From NCBI GenBank assembly GCA_964547415.1, contig CAZJNX010000064.1:1-21614 (forward strand): 21,614 nucleotides of DNA, written 5' to 3'. Positions 7,664 to 14,834 of this stretch are shown here, one piece after another (position 1 is the stretch's first letter; every line of letters starts with the position of its first letter). This stretch comes from CAZJNX01 sp964547415 (GTDB lineage: Bacteria > Pseudomonadota > Alphaproteobacteria > Rhizobiales > Amorphaceae). Below the pieces are notes generated by a model. That model made no database searches and was not told where the DNA came from. It was given only the letters and a program-made list of their open reading frames with translations. The position numbers and the translations under genes are program-made.

Positions 7664-8917
7664 ATGATCCACGAGGCGGCGTTGCCGAACGGCCTGACCG
7701 CGCCCGAGCCGCGGCCAGCCGCCGCCCGAGGCCTGTGCACCGACTGCGGCGTCTCGCGCATGGAGGACCCGTCCCGCTGCGGCGCCGCCTGCCAGTTCAT
7801 CCAGCCCGACTACCCGCGCCTCGAGGAGAAGGTCCACGGCCGCGCCCGCGACCCGGAACGGCCGGACGAGCTCCACTTCGGCCCGTTCCGCCGCATGCTC
7901 CAGGCGCGCCTCGCGGAGCCCGCTCCCGGCGCCCAGTGGACGGGCGTGGCGACCGGGATCGCCGAGGCGCTCCTGCGCGGGAAGGCCGTCGACGCGGTGC
8001 TCACCGTGGCGCCCGACCCTGGCGACCGCTGGAAGCCCGTCCCTGTCATCGTGACGGACCCGGACGCCCTCGCCCGTTGCCGCGGCATGCGCATGGGCTT
8101 CTCCCCGCTCCTGTCCCTCCTCGAACCAGCGGCACGCCGCGGGCACCGGCGCATCGCCGTCATCGGTATCCCGTGCCAGGTCTACGCCCTGCGTGCGCTG
8201 GAAGAACGGCTCGGCTTCGAGCGGATCTACGTCATCGGCACGCCCTGCTCCGACAACACCACCACCGAGAAGTTCCACGACTTTCTCGCCCTGCTGTCCG
8301 ACCGGCCGGAGACCATCAGCTATCTGGAGTTTCGCGCCGACTACAAGGTGGAGTTGCGCTTCGACGACGGAACGCACAAGGAGATCCCGTTCCTGGACCT
8401 GCCGATCTCGAAGCTGCCGGCGGATTTCTTTCCCCTCACCTGCCGGACCTGCGTCGACTACACCAACGTCCTGGCCGACGTCACCGTCGGCTACATGGGC
8501 GGGCGGGGCGAGCAGTGGCTGCTCGTGCGCAACGAGCGGGGGGAGGAGCTCGTCTCCCGCCTCGGGAAACGGCTCGTCACCCGCGAGCCGACGAGCGCGG
8601 GAAAGCGGGCGGCCTCCGTCAAGGGCTTCATCGCCAACACGGAGCGGGCTGCGGGGGGGCTGCCGCTCCGGCGCATGCCCGACTGGGTCCGGCCGATCGT
8701 GTCCTTCCTGATGCCGCGGATCGGGCCGCGGGGCCTCGAGTTCGCACGCACGCGGGTGGAGATGAAGGCGGCCGAGACGGTGATCCACCTGCGCCGCGCC
8801 CACCCGCGCCGCCTCAAGACCATGGTCCCCGACCACGTCTGGCGCCTCGTCGCCCCCTACGGCCTCGCCCCGGCTTCGGACGAGCGGCGGCGCGAGCCCG
8901 CGGCACCCGCCGACTGA
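7664..8917 (+). CDS. bciB: BciB-type 3,8-divinyl (proto)chlorophyllide 8-vinyl reductase, FrhB/HCAR family
   Basis: The protein has 417 residues. The start ATG at 7664 follows GGAGGG with 5 nt between. It belongs to the FrhB/FdhB flavin-iron-sulfur family that includes BciB and plant 7-hydroxymethyl-chlorophyll reductase. BciB uses ferredoxin electrons to reduce the C8 vinyl group of the chlorophyll ring in bacteriochlorophyll synthesis. Four N-terminal cysteines (C25, C28, C39, C43 in GLCTDCG and RCGAACQF) and C260/C263 in FPLTCRTCVDYTN fit [4Fe-4S] ligation; AVIGIPCQVYALRALE and YVIGTPCSDNTTTEKFHDFL are strongly family-like. A TGT-N12-ACA site lies upstream. No other bch, puf or crt gene is nearby, so it is outside any photosynthesis gene cluster. 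A paralogue acting on another tetrapyrrole or carotenoid is the main alternative. Confidence 0.75.
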   Translation: MIHEAALPNGLTAPEPRPAAARGLCTDCGVSRMEDPSRCGAACQFIQPDYPRLEEKVHGRARDPERPDELHFGPFRRMLQARLAEPAPGAQWTGVATGIAEALLRGKAVDAVLTVAPDPGDRWKPVPVIVTDPDALARCRGMRMGFSPLLSLLEPAARRGHRRIAVIGIPCQVYALRALEERLGFERIYVIGTPCSDNTTTEKFHDFLALLSDRPETISYLEFRADYKVELRFDDGTHKEIPFLDLPISKLPADFFPLTCRTCVDYTNVLADVTVGYMGGRGEQWLLVRNERGEELVSRLGKRLVTREPTSAGKRAASVKGFIANTERAAGGLPLRRMPDWVRPIVSFLMPRIGPRGLEFARTRVEMKAAETVIHLRRAHPRRLKTMVPDHVWRLVAPYGLAPASDERRREPAAPAD

Positions 8918-9114
8918 CCCGGCGCGGCCGACGTCCCCGGCGGCCCGCCACGCGCAGGATCGCCGGGCCTCGTCGAACCGCAGATGCCGACCGCTTCGCG
9001 CCGCCGCGCCCGATCGGCGCTCCGACGGACGGCGAAGCCTGTCTCGCGCGTCCTCGCCAGCCGGCGCCCGGGGTCCGCGAGCCATATCGGCGGGATGAAT
9101 TTTTCAATTTCAGG

Positions 9115-9143
9115 TTGATTTTTGCCGGCCGAAGGGCTAGTTT
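9115..9143 (+). promoter_or_regulatory. Candidate sigma-70 promoter of the deaminase gene
   Basis: TTGATT (9115-9120), a 17-nt spacer and TAGTTT (9138-9143) lie in an AT-rich patch otherwise unlike the surrounding DNA, about 125 nt before the deaminase start. The rest of 8918-9114 shows no gene. Confidence 0.5.
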
Positions 9144-9266
9144 GGTTGTGAAAGGGCCCGTGGTCGCGCGGCCGCGGGCTGGTTCGTCGGCGTGCCCGTG
9201 GCGCCGGCCGGGCTTGCGCAGGCGCCCGGCATCTTCCAGCCGATGCCGATATCCGAAGGGGCGGAC

Positions 9267-9987
9267 ATGGCCGAAGACGACCCGCACCCCCTCGACGATC
9301 CCGGCCGTCGCGGTTTCCGCCTTCGCGCGGCAGGCGCCGTGTCGGGTCTCGCCATGGCCGCGAGCGGCCCGCGTCGCCGGCACGGGCCGCCGCCTCGCCC
9401 GCACCGGCCGCCAGCTTACCGGACAGGCGCCGCTTCATGGAGGAGGCCGTCCGTCTGGCGGCCGCATCGGTGGAGACGGGCTGGGGCGGCCCCTTCGGCG
9501 CCGTGGTCGTCAAGGATGGCGAGATCGTCGGCCGGGGGAGAACCGGGTGCTGCCGACCGGCGTACCGGTCCACCACGCCGAGGTGACGGGGATCATCGAC
9601 GCCTCGCAACGGCTCGACCCGAAGCCGCTGCTCGGCGCGGGCATGGCGGATGGCACCATTGTGGAGCGCATCCCGCGCCCGCCCGGTTCCCCCCATCTGG
9701 TGGAGCGACCTGCCAGAATGCTTTCCGGGTGCGAGATCCGCGTCAACGCCACGCCCTGCCCGATGTGCATGAGCGCGATCTGCTGGGCCCGGATCGATCG
9801 GCTGTACTTCACCGCCAGCCTCGAGGATACCAGCGGCATCGGCTTCGGCGACGCCTTCCAGTACGAGGATTTCGCCCTGCCGCGGGCGGAGCGGAAAGGC
9901 ATGGAGGCGACGCCGAACTTCGAGCGTGACCTGGGGCTCGAGGCTTTTCGGGCCTGGATGGCGCAGGCGGATCCCCACTCCTCCTGA
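9267..9987 (+). pseudogene. Tat-exported nucleoside deaminase, broken by two 1-base deletions
   Basis: The gene starts at the ATG at 9267 (AAGGGG upstream) with a twin-arginine-like signal, DDPGRRGFRLRAAGAVSGLA. At about 9368, in a C-run, the frame drops by one and continues SPARAAASPAPAASLPDRRR, then FMEEAVRLAAASVETGWGGP and FGAVVVKDGEIVGRG. At the G-run 9534-9538 it drops by one again and continues ENRVLPTGVPVHHAEVTGI. The zinc motifs of the cytidine/guanine deaminase fold are intact: HAE and PCPMCMSAI, then RIDRLYF, GFGDAFQYEDF, and an end at TGA 9987. Restoring one C and one G gives an uninterrupted 240-residue protein. About 35 residues between HAE and PCxxC (KPLLGAGMADGTIVERIPRP and following) are more than usual. 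It is either a recent pseudogene or two homopolymer sequencing errors. Confidence 0.75.
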
Positions 9988-10173
9988 TCGGGCGGGGGCG
10001 CCCTGGGCAGCCATCGGCGGCCCTCCGCGGGATCCCCCGCCCCGGCGTGCGCGCAACGGGACCGGGTGCAGGTTGGTCCATCGGCGGGGCGGCGACAGCG
10101 ACCCCGCGGCACTCGCGCCCAGGAGAGCGTACGGTCGGCAAGTGCGGCACCTGGCGGCGTGCGGGTATCCAGC

Positions 10174-10646
10174 GCGGTCGGGCAACCCGGCGGTGCTCGG
10201 GCATCCAGCACGGACCGGTATCCTGCACCGTCGGGCATCCGGCACGGTCGAGGAGGCCAGCGACGCTCGGGCAATCCGGCACGGTCGAGGAGGCCAGCGA
10301 CGCTCGGGCAATCCGGCAGGGTCGGGCAATCCGGTGGCGCTCGGGCAATCCGGCACGGTCGGGCAATCCGGTGGCGCTCGGGCAACCAGCGCGGTCGGGC
10401 AATCCGGTGGCGCTCGGGCAAACGGCGCGGTCGGGCAATCCGGTGGCGCTCGGGCAATCCGGCACGGTCGGGCCATCCGGCAGGGTCGGGCCATCCGGCG
10501 GCGGTCGGGCGATCCGGCGCGGTCGGGCAATCCGGTGGCGCTCGGGCCATCCAGTGCGGTCGGGCAAACCGGTGGTGCTCGGGCCATCCGGCAGGGTCGG
10601 GCGACCCGGCCACGGTCGGGCGTCCGGCACGGTCGGCCATTCAGCG
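10174..10646. repeat. Minisatellite, about 26 copies of an 18-bp unit
   Basis: The unit is approximately CGGTCGGGCAATCCGGCA, alternating in the centre with GCGCTCGGGCAATCCGGTG-like variants to give a 36-bp higher-order period. Several copies are exact; the outer ones are degenerate and vary by 1 nt. A 37-bp block (10243-10279) is repeated exactly at 10280-10316. Because 18 is a multiple of three, all frames stay open and give hexapeptide repeats (for example GLPDRA on the minus strand), but no ribosome site or start supports translation. It lies between the deaminase relic and the 3' end of the LysR gene. There are no unique spacers, so it is not CRISPR. Confidence 0.9.
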
Positions 10647-10651
10647 ACAGG

Positions 10652-10668
10652 CGGGCGCGCCGCGCCCG
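10652..10668 (-). terminator. Hairpin downstream of the LysR gene
   Basis: CGGGCGC, GCC, GCGCCCG is a perfect 7-bp stem 33 nt after the LysR stop in its reading direction. There is no T-run. It is a plausible but weak end point for the minus-strand operon. Confidence 0.4.
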
Positions 10669-10701
10669 TGCGTCGGGCCGGAACGATGCGCCGGATCGCC
10701 G

Positions 10702-11619
10702 TCAGGCGGCGACGTCGGCCGCGGCGGCGAGGCCCGCGGCGGCACAGAGGTCGTCGGCGAAGAGGCGGGGGAGCGGGTCGGCGCGCCGGGCCGCCGGCCG
10801 GGCGAGGGCGATCTCGTGGTGGGCGACGTAGCGGTCGGGTGCCACCGGGCGCAGGCGGTCCTCCGCCACGAACCGGGCGGCATAGTGATCCGGCAGGAAG
10901 CCGATGTAGTGGCCCGACAGGATGAGGTGCGCGTGGGCCTCGACGCTTTCCACGCTCGCCTTGTGGGTCGTCCCCGCAAGCGCCTCGATGTCGCTCTCGA
11001 GGCGGTAGGTGCGCGCGGCGAGGCGGCTTGCGGCCACCTCCGCGGGCCCGGGCGGCCGCTCCCGCGCGAACAGCGGATGGCCGCGCCCGCAGTAGACGTG
11101 GCTCGTCTCCACGTAGAGGGTGTCGAGGACAAGCCCCGGCATCGTCCGCGGGAAGGAGCTGACGGCAAGGTCGATCCGCCCGTCGGCGAGGGCGTGGGCG
11201 AGCGCCGTCGGCCGGTCCACCACGACGCGCAGGTGCACGTCGTTGTCCCGCCGCTCGAACCGGTCGATGGCCGCGGCGATCGGGCAGGCCGGATCGGTGA
11301 TGGTGTTGTCCGCGACGCCGATGGAAAGCTCCCCCGTCAGCGTCTTCTTCAGCGCCGCCGCCTCCTCGCAGAAGCCGTCGATCGCCTCGAACAGGCGGCA
11401 GGTGGCGCGGTAGACCCGCTCCCCCTTTTCGGTGAGACGGAAGCCCCGCCGCCCGCGCTCGCACAGCGTCATGCCGAGCCGCTTCTCGAGGTTGGACAGG
11501 TGGACGCTGAGGGTGGACAGGCTGAGGCCGAGTTCGGCCTGCGCGCCCGCGAAGCCCCCGTGCTCCACGAGGCCGTGGAAGACGCGCAACAGCCTCAGGT
11601 CGACGTTGGCAAGGTTCAT
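10702..11619 (-). CDS. LysR-family transcriptional regulator
   Basis: This 305-residue protein starts at the ATG at 11619, chosen because GGGAGGTG lies about 7 nt upstream and the family's N-terminus follows directly (NLANVDLRLLRVFHGLVEHG). The winged helix-turn-helix is clear: FAGAQAELGLSLSTLSVHLS, then NLEKRLGMTLCERGRRGFRL (residues about 18-58). The effector domain shows GELSIGVADNTITDP, RVVVDRPTALAHALADGRID and the second-lobe sequence SGHYIGFLPDHYA, typical of LysR regulators that bind a small acid or aromatic. It is the last gene of the aldolase-MATE-dioxygenase run, 50 nt after the dioxygenase. It likely controls this operon and the divergent TauD-family gene, sensing the pathway substrate; the ligand is unknown. 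Confidence 0.92.
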   Translation of the reverse strand: MNLANVDLRLLRVFHGLVEHGGFAGAQAELGLSLSTLSVHLSNLEKRLGMTLCERGRRGFRLTEKGERVYRATCRLFEAIDGFCEEAAALKKTLTGELSIGVADNTITDPACPIAAAIDRFERRDNDVHLRVVVDRPTALAHALADGRIDLAVSSFPRTMPGLVLDTLYVETSHVYCGRGHPLFARERPPGPAEVAASRLAARTYRLESDIEALAGTTHKASVESVEAHAHLILSGHYIGFLPDHYAARFVAEDRLRPVAPDRYVAHHEIALARPAARRADPLPRLFADDLCAAAGLAAAADVAA

Positions 11620-11662
11620 GGCCCGCACCTCCCGGCCGGAAGGCAGGCAAGAACCATGCCGG

Positions 11663-11674
11663 ACTGACGTCAGT
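11663..11674. promoter_or_regulatory. 12-bp perfect palindrome at the dioxygenase/LysR junction
   Basis: ACTGACGTCAGT is fully symmetric and spans the stop codon of the PhyH-family gene, 44 nt before the LysR start. It could be an autoregulatory site or small hairpin, but part of it is fixed by coding sequence, so the case is weak. Confidence 0.3.
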
Positions 11675-12515
11675 ACGGGCGGTCGGGGAAGGTGACCGTC
11701 TCGCCCGGCAGGCGCGGGCCCATCAGCACGTTCTCGTGGTAGGTGGACAGGATGTGCCGGCGGCCGAGCACGTTCTTCTCCGTCAGCCCCGGCTCGGGCA
11801 CCGGCTCGGGCGCGAAGTGGCCCCACGTGTCCGTCCCCCGCACGAGCTGCCCGGAGCCGACGCCCACGTTCTGCCGCGCCTCGGCGGGCGTGTAGTCGTA
11901 CAGGATCGCCATGCGGCGGGTCTCGCTCCGGTTGGGCTGGGAGCCGTGGATGAGGTTGCCGTTGAAGACGGCGACCTCGCCGGGCGCAAGCACGAGGTCC
12001 ACCGCCTGGTCCTCCGCCACGTCCATGACACGGGCGACGAGCCGTTCCTTCTGGCCCGGCCCCTCCACGAGGGAGAACGGGCGCACCGTGCCGTGGGTGC
12101 CCGGGATGACGCGCAGGCAGCCGTTTTCCGGGGTGGCGGGCGAGAGCGCCACGTAGAGGATCACGAACGGCGGCTCCACCTGGATGCGGGCGCTGTCCTG
12201 GTGCCAGCCGTAGTCGACGGCCGAGCCGGGGTCCTTGTTGCGGAACACCGCGTTGGTCATGAGGATGTTCGGGCCGATGCAGTCCTCGATCACGTCGAGC
12301 ACCTTCCGATGGCGGCCGAGCTCGTAGACCCAGTCGAACAGGAGGTTCGCCTTGATGTCGAAGGCCCAGGAGACGTCCTCGGGCCGCTCCCGCTCGAACG
12401 CGGTCATCGTCTCCACCAGGTCGTCCACCTCGCCCGGCGACAGCACCGGCACACCGGTGACGTAACCGTCCCGATGGAAGGCCGCGATCGTCTCATCGCT
12501 CAGAAGCTTGCCCAT
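11670..12515 (-). CDS. Phytanoyl-CoA dioxygenase (PhyH) family Fe(II)/2-oxoglutarate enzyme
   Basis: This 281-residue hydroxylase of the PhyH superfamily uses O2 and 2-oxoglutarate to hydroxylate a small molecule. The facial triad is visible: H105 and D107 in YGWHQDSARIQ, and H190 in NGNLIHGSQPNRS, with an Arg nearby (ETRRMAILYDY) for the oxoglutarate carboxylate. The N-terminus (SDETIAAFHRDGYVT, then GVPVLSPGEVDDL) and NGCLRVIPGTHG are typical. The start ATG at 12515 has GAGGGG upstream and lies only 7 nt after the MATE stop, so the two are cotranscribed. The substrate cannot be read: bacterial relatives act on ectoine, 2-aminoethylphosphonate and many secondary metabolites. The neighbouring exporter and aldolase argue for a dedicated small-molecule pathway. 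Confidence 0.9.
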   Translation of the reverse strand: MGKLLSDETIAAFHRDGYVTGVPVLSPGEVDDLVETMTAFERERPEDVSWAFDIKANLLFDWVYELGRHRKVLDVIEDCIGPNILMTNAVFRNKDPGSAVDYGWHQDSARIQVEPPFVILYVALSPATPENGCLRVIPGTHGTVRPFSLVEGPGQKERLVARVMDVAEDQAVDLVLAPGEVAVFNGNLIHGSQPNRSETRRMAILYDYTPAEARQNVGVGSGQLVRGTDTWGHFAPEPVPEPGLTEKNVLGRRHILSTYHENVLMGPRLPGETVTFPDRPY

Positions 12516-12522
12516 CGTCCCC

Positions 12523-13908
12523 TCACTCTCCAGCTCCCGGCCCCCCGGCGCCCCCGGCGGGGGCGCCGGCGACGGGCCGGCTCGACAGGAAGACGAAGCG
12601 CGCGAACAGGAGCGCGCTCGCCACGACGCTCGCGATGGCGATGGCGACGAGGAGGCCCGCCGCGCCGCCGGCCATGGAAAGGCCGAGGAGCCAGCCGAGC
12701 GGCATCATCACCACCACGTAGGAGAACAGGTGCGAGGCGGTGGGCCACCACGCCTCGCCGTAGCCCCGGAGGGCGTTGCCGACGACCCGCTGCGCCCCGT
12801 CCAGCACGAAGACGAAGCCGAGGACGGCGACGAGGGGCGTCGCCACCGCCACGAGCGCGGGGTCGGCCGTGTAAAGGCCCGCGATGGCCCCCGCGCCGCT
12901 CAGCATCGCGAAGGCCATCGGCAGGGTGATCCCGACGAACAGGACGAAGCCGCGCCGCGCGGTCCGTGCCATGCGCTCGGGCGAGGCCGCCCCCCGTGCC
13001 CGCGCCACGAGGACGGCGAGCGCGCTCCCCACCCCGACGGCGATCGTGAACAGGAACATCAGGATGTTGACGAGGATCGAGTAGGCGGCGAGCTCCACCG
13101 CGCCCATGCGGCTCGCGAAGAAGGTCATGGCGGCGAAGGAGCCGCTCTCGATCCCCATGCTCGCCCCTTCCGCGTAGCCGAGGCGCCGCTGTCGCCGTCC
13201 GCGCCCCCAGGCGTGCTCGGCAAGGCTCGGCGCGCCGAGGCCCGCCCGCTCCGGCAGGAGCCGCGCGACGTAGAGGAGCGCCGCGGCGGCCATCGCGATG
13301 CGGGCGGCGAGGGTCGCCCAGGCCGCCCCCTCCCCGCCGAGGGCCGGCCCCCACAGGCCGAAGACGAGGACGAGGTCGAGGAGAAGGTTCACCCCGTTGC
13401 CCGCGATCAGGATCCACAGCGCCACCCAGGGCCGGCCGAGCGCCTCCAGCAGCATGACCGAGGCGAGGAAGACGAGCATCGGCACCAGCGACACGCCGAG
13501 GACGAGGACGATCCGCTCCGCCTCCGCCCGCACCGCCGGCGACAGGTCCGCCCCCGCGAACAGGGGCGACAGGAAAAGGCTCGCAAGGCAGCCGAGCACC
13601 CCGATCGCGACGGCGTAGACGAGCGAGCGCCGGTAGGCTGCGCCCGCGCCCGCCGCATCCCGCGCGCCGAGGGCGGCCGAGATCTCCACGAGTCCGCCGA
13701 TCAGGAGGCCGAGGCCCACGTTCTGGGCCGTGTGGACGAGCATGAGGGCGAGGGCCCAGGCGGCGAGGTCGGCCGTGCCGGCGTGGCCGACCACCATGTG
13801 GTCGACCACGAGCATCATGGTGATGCCGAGCCGCGTCGCCGTGATCGGAAGGGCGAGGGCGAGCAGTTCCCGGACGCTGCCGTCCGGCGGGGGCCTTCCG
13901 CGCGGCAC
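12523..13908 (-). CDS. MATE-family multidrug/metabolite exporter
   Basis: This 461-residue inner-membrane antiporter has about twelve hydrophobic segments, the usual number and length for MATE/NorM-DinF transporters. Characteristic stretches are LALALPITATRLGITMMLVV and DHMVVGHAGTADLAAWAL in the first half, and the pseudo-repeat of the second half at GYAEGASMGIESGSFAAMTF and FTIAVGVGSALAVLVARARG. The start is GTG at 13908, 17 nt after the aldolase stop; no strong ribosome site is visible, so coupling to the upstream gene is likely. MATE proteins export cationic or polar organic molecules using Na+ or H+. In this operon it may excrete a pathway product or toxic intermediate. Confidence 0.92.
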   Translation of the reverse strand: MPRGRPPPDGSVRELLALALPITATRLGITMMLVVDHMVVGHAGTADLAAWALALMLVHTAQNVGLGLLIGGLVEISAALGARDAAGAGAAYRRSLVYAVAIGVLGCLASLFLSPLFAGADLSPAVRAEAERIVLVLGVSLVPMLVFLASVMLLEALGRPWVALWILIAGNGVNLLLDLVLVFGLWGPALGGEGAAWATLAARIAMAAAALLYVARLLPERAGLGAPSLAEHAWGRGRRQRRLGYAEGASMGIESGSFAAMTFFASRMGAVELAAYSILVNILMFLFTIAVGVGSALAVLVARARGAASPERMARTARRGFVLFVGITLPMAFAMLSGAGAIAGLYTADPALVAVATPLVAVLGFVFVLDGAQRVVGNALRGYGEAWWPTASHLFSYVVVMMPLGWLLGLSMAGGAAGLLVAIAIASVVASALLFARFVFLSSRPVAGAPAGGAGGPGAGE

Positions 13909-13925
13909 GGGCGGACGCGGCCGCG

Positions 13926-14651
13926 TCAGGCGCGGAAGTCCGGCCCTTCATCGGCGATGACGTCCTTCAGCGCCTCGAAGTGGGCGTTCGCCTCCAGGCT
14001 GGCGAGCTCGGCGAACTGGCGGGCGGTGTGGACCGCCACCTGCCCCGGGATCTCCTCCAGCGGCTCGCCCGCCGCCTCGGCGAGGACCTGCACCATGCAC
14101 GCCCGTTCCAGGTAATAGAGGTCGTGCCACGCCTCGGCGACGGAGCGGCCGTGGACGATCACCCCGTGGTGGGCGAGGAAGACGATCTCGCCGGACGCGC
14201 TCTCGGACAGGCGCTGCCCCTCCTCCGCCTCGAGGGCGAGGCCGCCGTAGTCGTCGTGGTAGGCGACCCGCTCCCAGAAGCGCAAGTGGTTCTGGTGGAC
14301 GAAGCGCAGCCGCCCCTTCTTCCGGCAGGTGAGCGCCGTCGCGTAGGGCATGTGGGTGTGGAGGATGCACACCGCGTCCGGCCGCGCCCGGTGGCCCTCC
14401 ACATGGATGTGGAGCGCCGTCGGGTCGATATGGCCGTCCCCGTCGAGCACGGTCCCCTCGCCGTCGCAGTAGAGGATGCGGCTCGCCGTCATCCGCGACC
14501 AGTGCACGCCGAACGGGTTGACGAGGTAGCGGTCCTCCTCCCCCGGAACGGCGACGGAGAAGTGGTTGCACACGCCCTCGGAGAGACCGAAGCGGTCGGC
14601 GAGCCGGATGGCGGCGGCGAGGTCCCGACGCAGGTCGGCGAGGGATGGCAT
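13926..14651 (-). CDS. Class II aldolase/adducin family protein
   Basis: This 241-residue zinc aldolase of the fuculose-phosphate aldolase type cleaves or epimerises a hydroxy-acid or sugar-phosphate-like substrate by retro-aldol chemistry. Zinc ligands are seen at H98 and H100 (CILHTHMPYATAL) and at H162 in FLAHHGVIVHG. The commoner form of the last motif is NHG, so the Asn is replaced by His here. The N-terminus (LRRDLAAAIRLADRFGLSEG, then VCNHFSVAVPG) is the family's phosphate/substrate loop, with VCNHFS where GNxS is usual. It is the first gene of the minus-strand unit and lies divergent from the TauD-family gene across 183 nt. True substrate is unknown; many members with this N-terminus are decarboxylases or act on non-phosphorylated compounds. 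Confidence 0.9.
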   Translation of the reverse strand: MPSLADLRRDLAAAIRLADRFGLSEGVCNHFSVAVPGEEDRYLVNPFGVHWSRMTASRILYCDGEGTVLDGDGHIDPTALHIHVEGHRARPDAVCILHTHMPYATALTCRKKGRLRFVHQNHLRFWERVAYHDDYGGLALEAEEGQRLSESASGEIVFLAHHGVIVHGRSVAEAWHDLYYLERACMVQVLAEAAGEPLEEIPGQVAVHTARQFAELASLEANAHFEALKDVIADEGPDFRA

Positions 14652-14732
14652 GGGCGGCTCCGCTCAAGGGGTCGGACGGCGGCAGGATCGCGCGCCCCAG
14701 CCTGCCATGCAACAAGCGGGCCTTGCGACCCG

Positions 14733-14760
14733 TCAAAGGCCGCTTTGAGAGTTCGCGAAC
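14733..14760. promoter_or_regulatory. Two adjacent inverted repeats, candidate LysR operator
   Basis: TCAAAG-GCCG-CTTTGA (14733-14748, perfect 6-bp arms) is followed 2 nt later by the perfect palindrome GTTCGCGAAC (14751-14760). Both lie in the 183-nt divergent region between the aldolase and the TauD-family gene. A symmetric T...A dyad of this type in a shared promoter is a common LysR arrangement; that this LysR binds it is inferred. Confidence 0.5.
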
Positions 14761-14834
14761 CGTCGGCCCGCCGCGCTCGCCGCCCCCTCTGCTAGGCTCT
14801 TCCCATCGACTGCGGACAGCAAGCGGAGGTTCCC

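Noticed and set aside
6487..7800. 437-codon minus-strand frame over the gene-free stretch
   Set aside because: Its composition is Arg/Pro/Gly-rich, it has no start signal, and it runs antisense into the BciB-like gene and the small peptide gene.
9988..10173. Possible small gene between the deaminase relic and the 18-bp array
   Set aside because: No start with a ribosome site, no codon bias and no recognisable motif.
8857..10640. Minus-strand frames of 376-576 codons with GLPDRA/CPTAP hexapeptide repeats
   Set aside because: They stay open only because the repeat period is a multiple of three; no ribosome site or known repeat family (the pattern does not fit pentapeptide or ice-nucleation repeats) supports them.
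10174..10646. CRISPR array
   Set aside because: The 18-bp units abut directly with no unique spacers of constant length, and no cas gene is nearby.
12508..14115. 535-codon plus-strand frame antisense to the MATE and aldolase genes
   Set aside because: It is rich in Arg, Glu and His in the pattern expected from the complement of high-GC3 codons; the minus-strand genes carry all the motifs.
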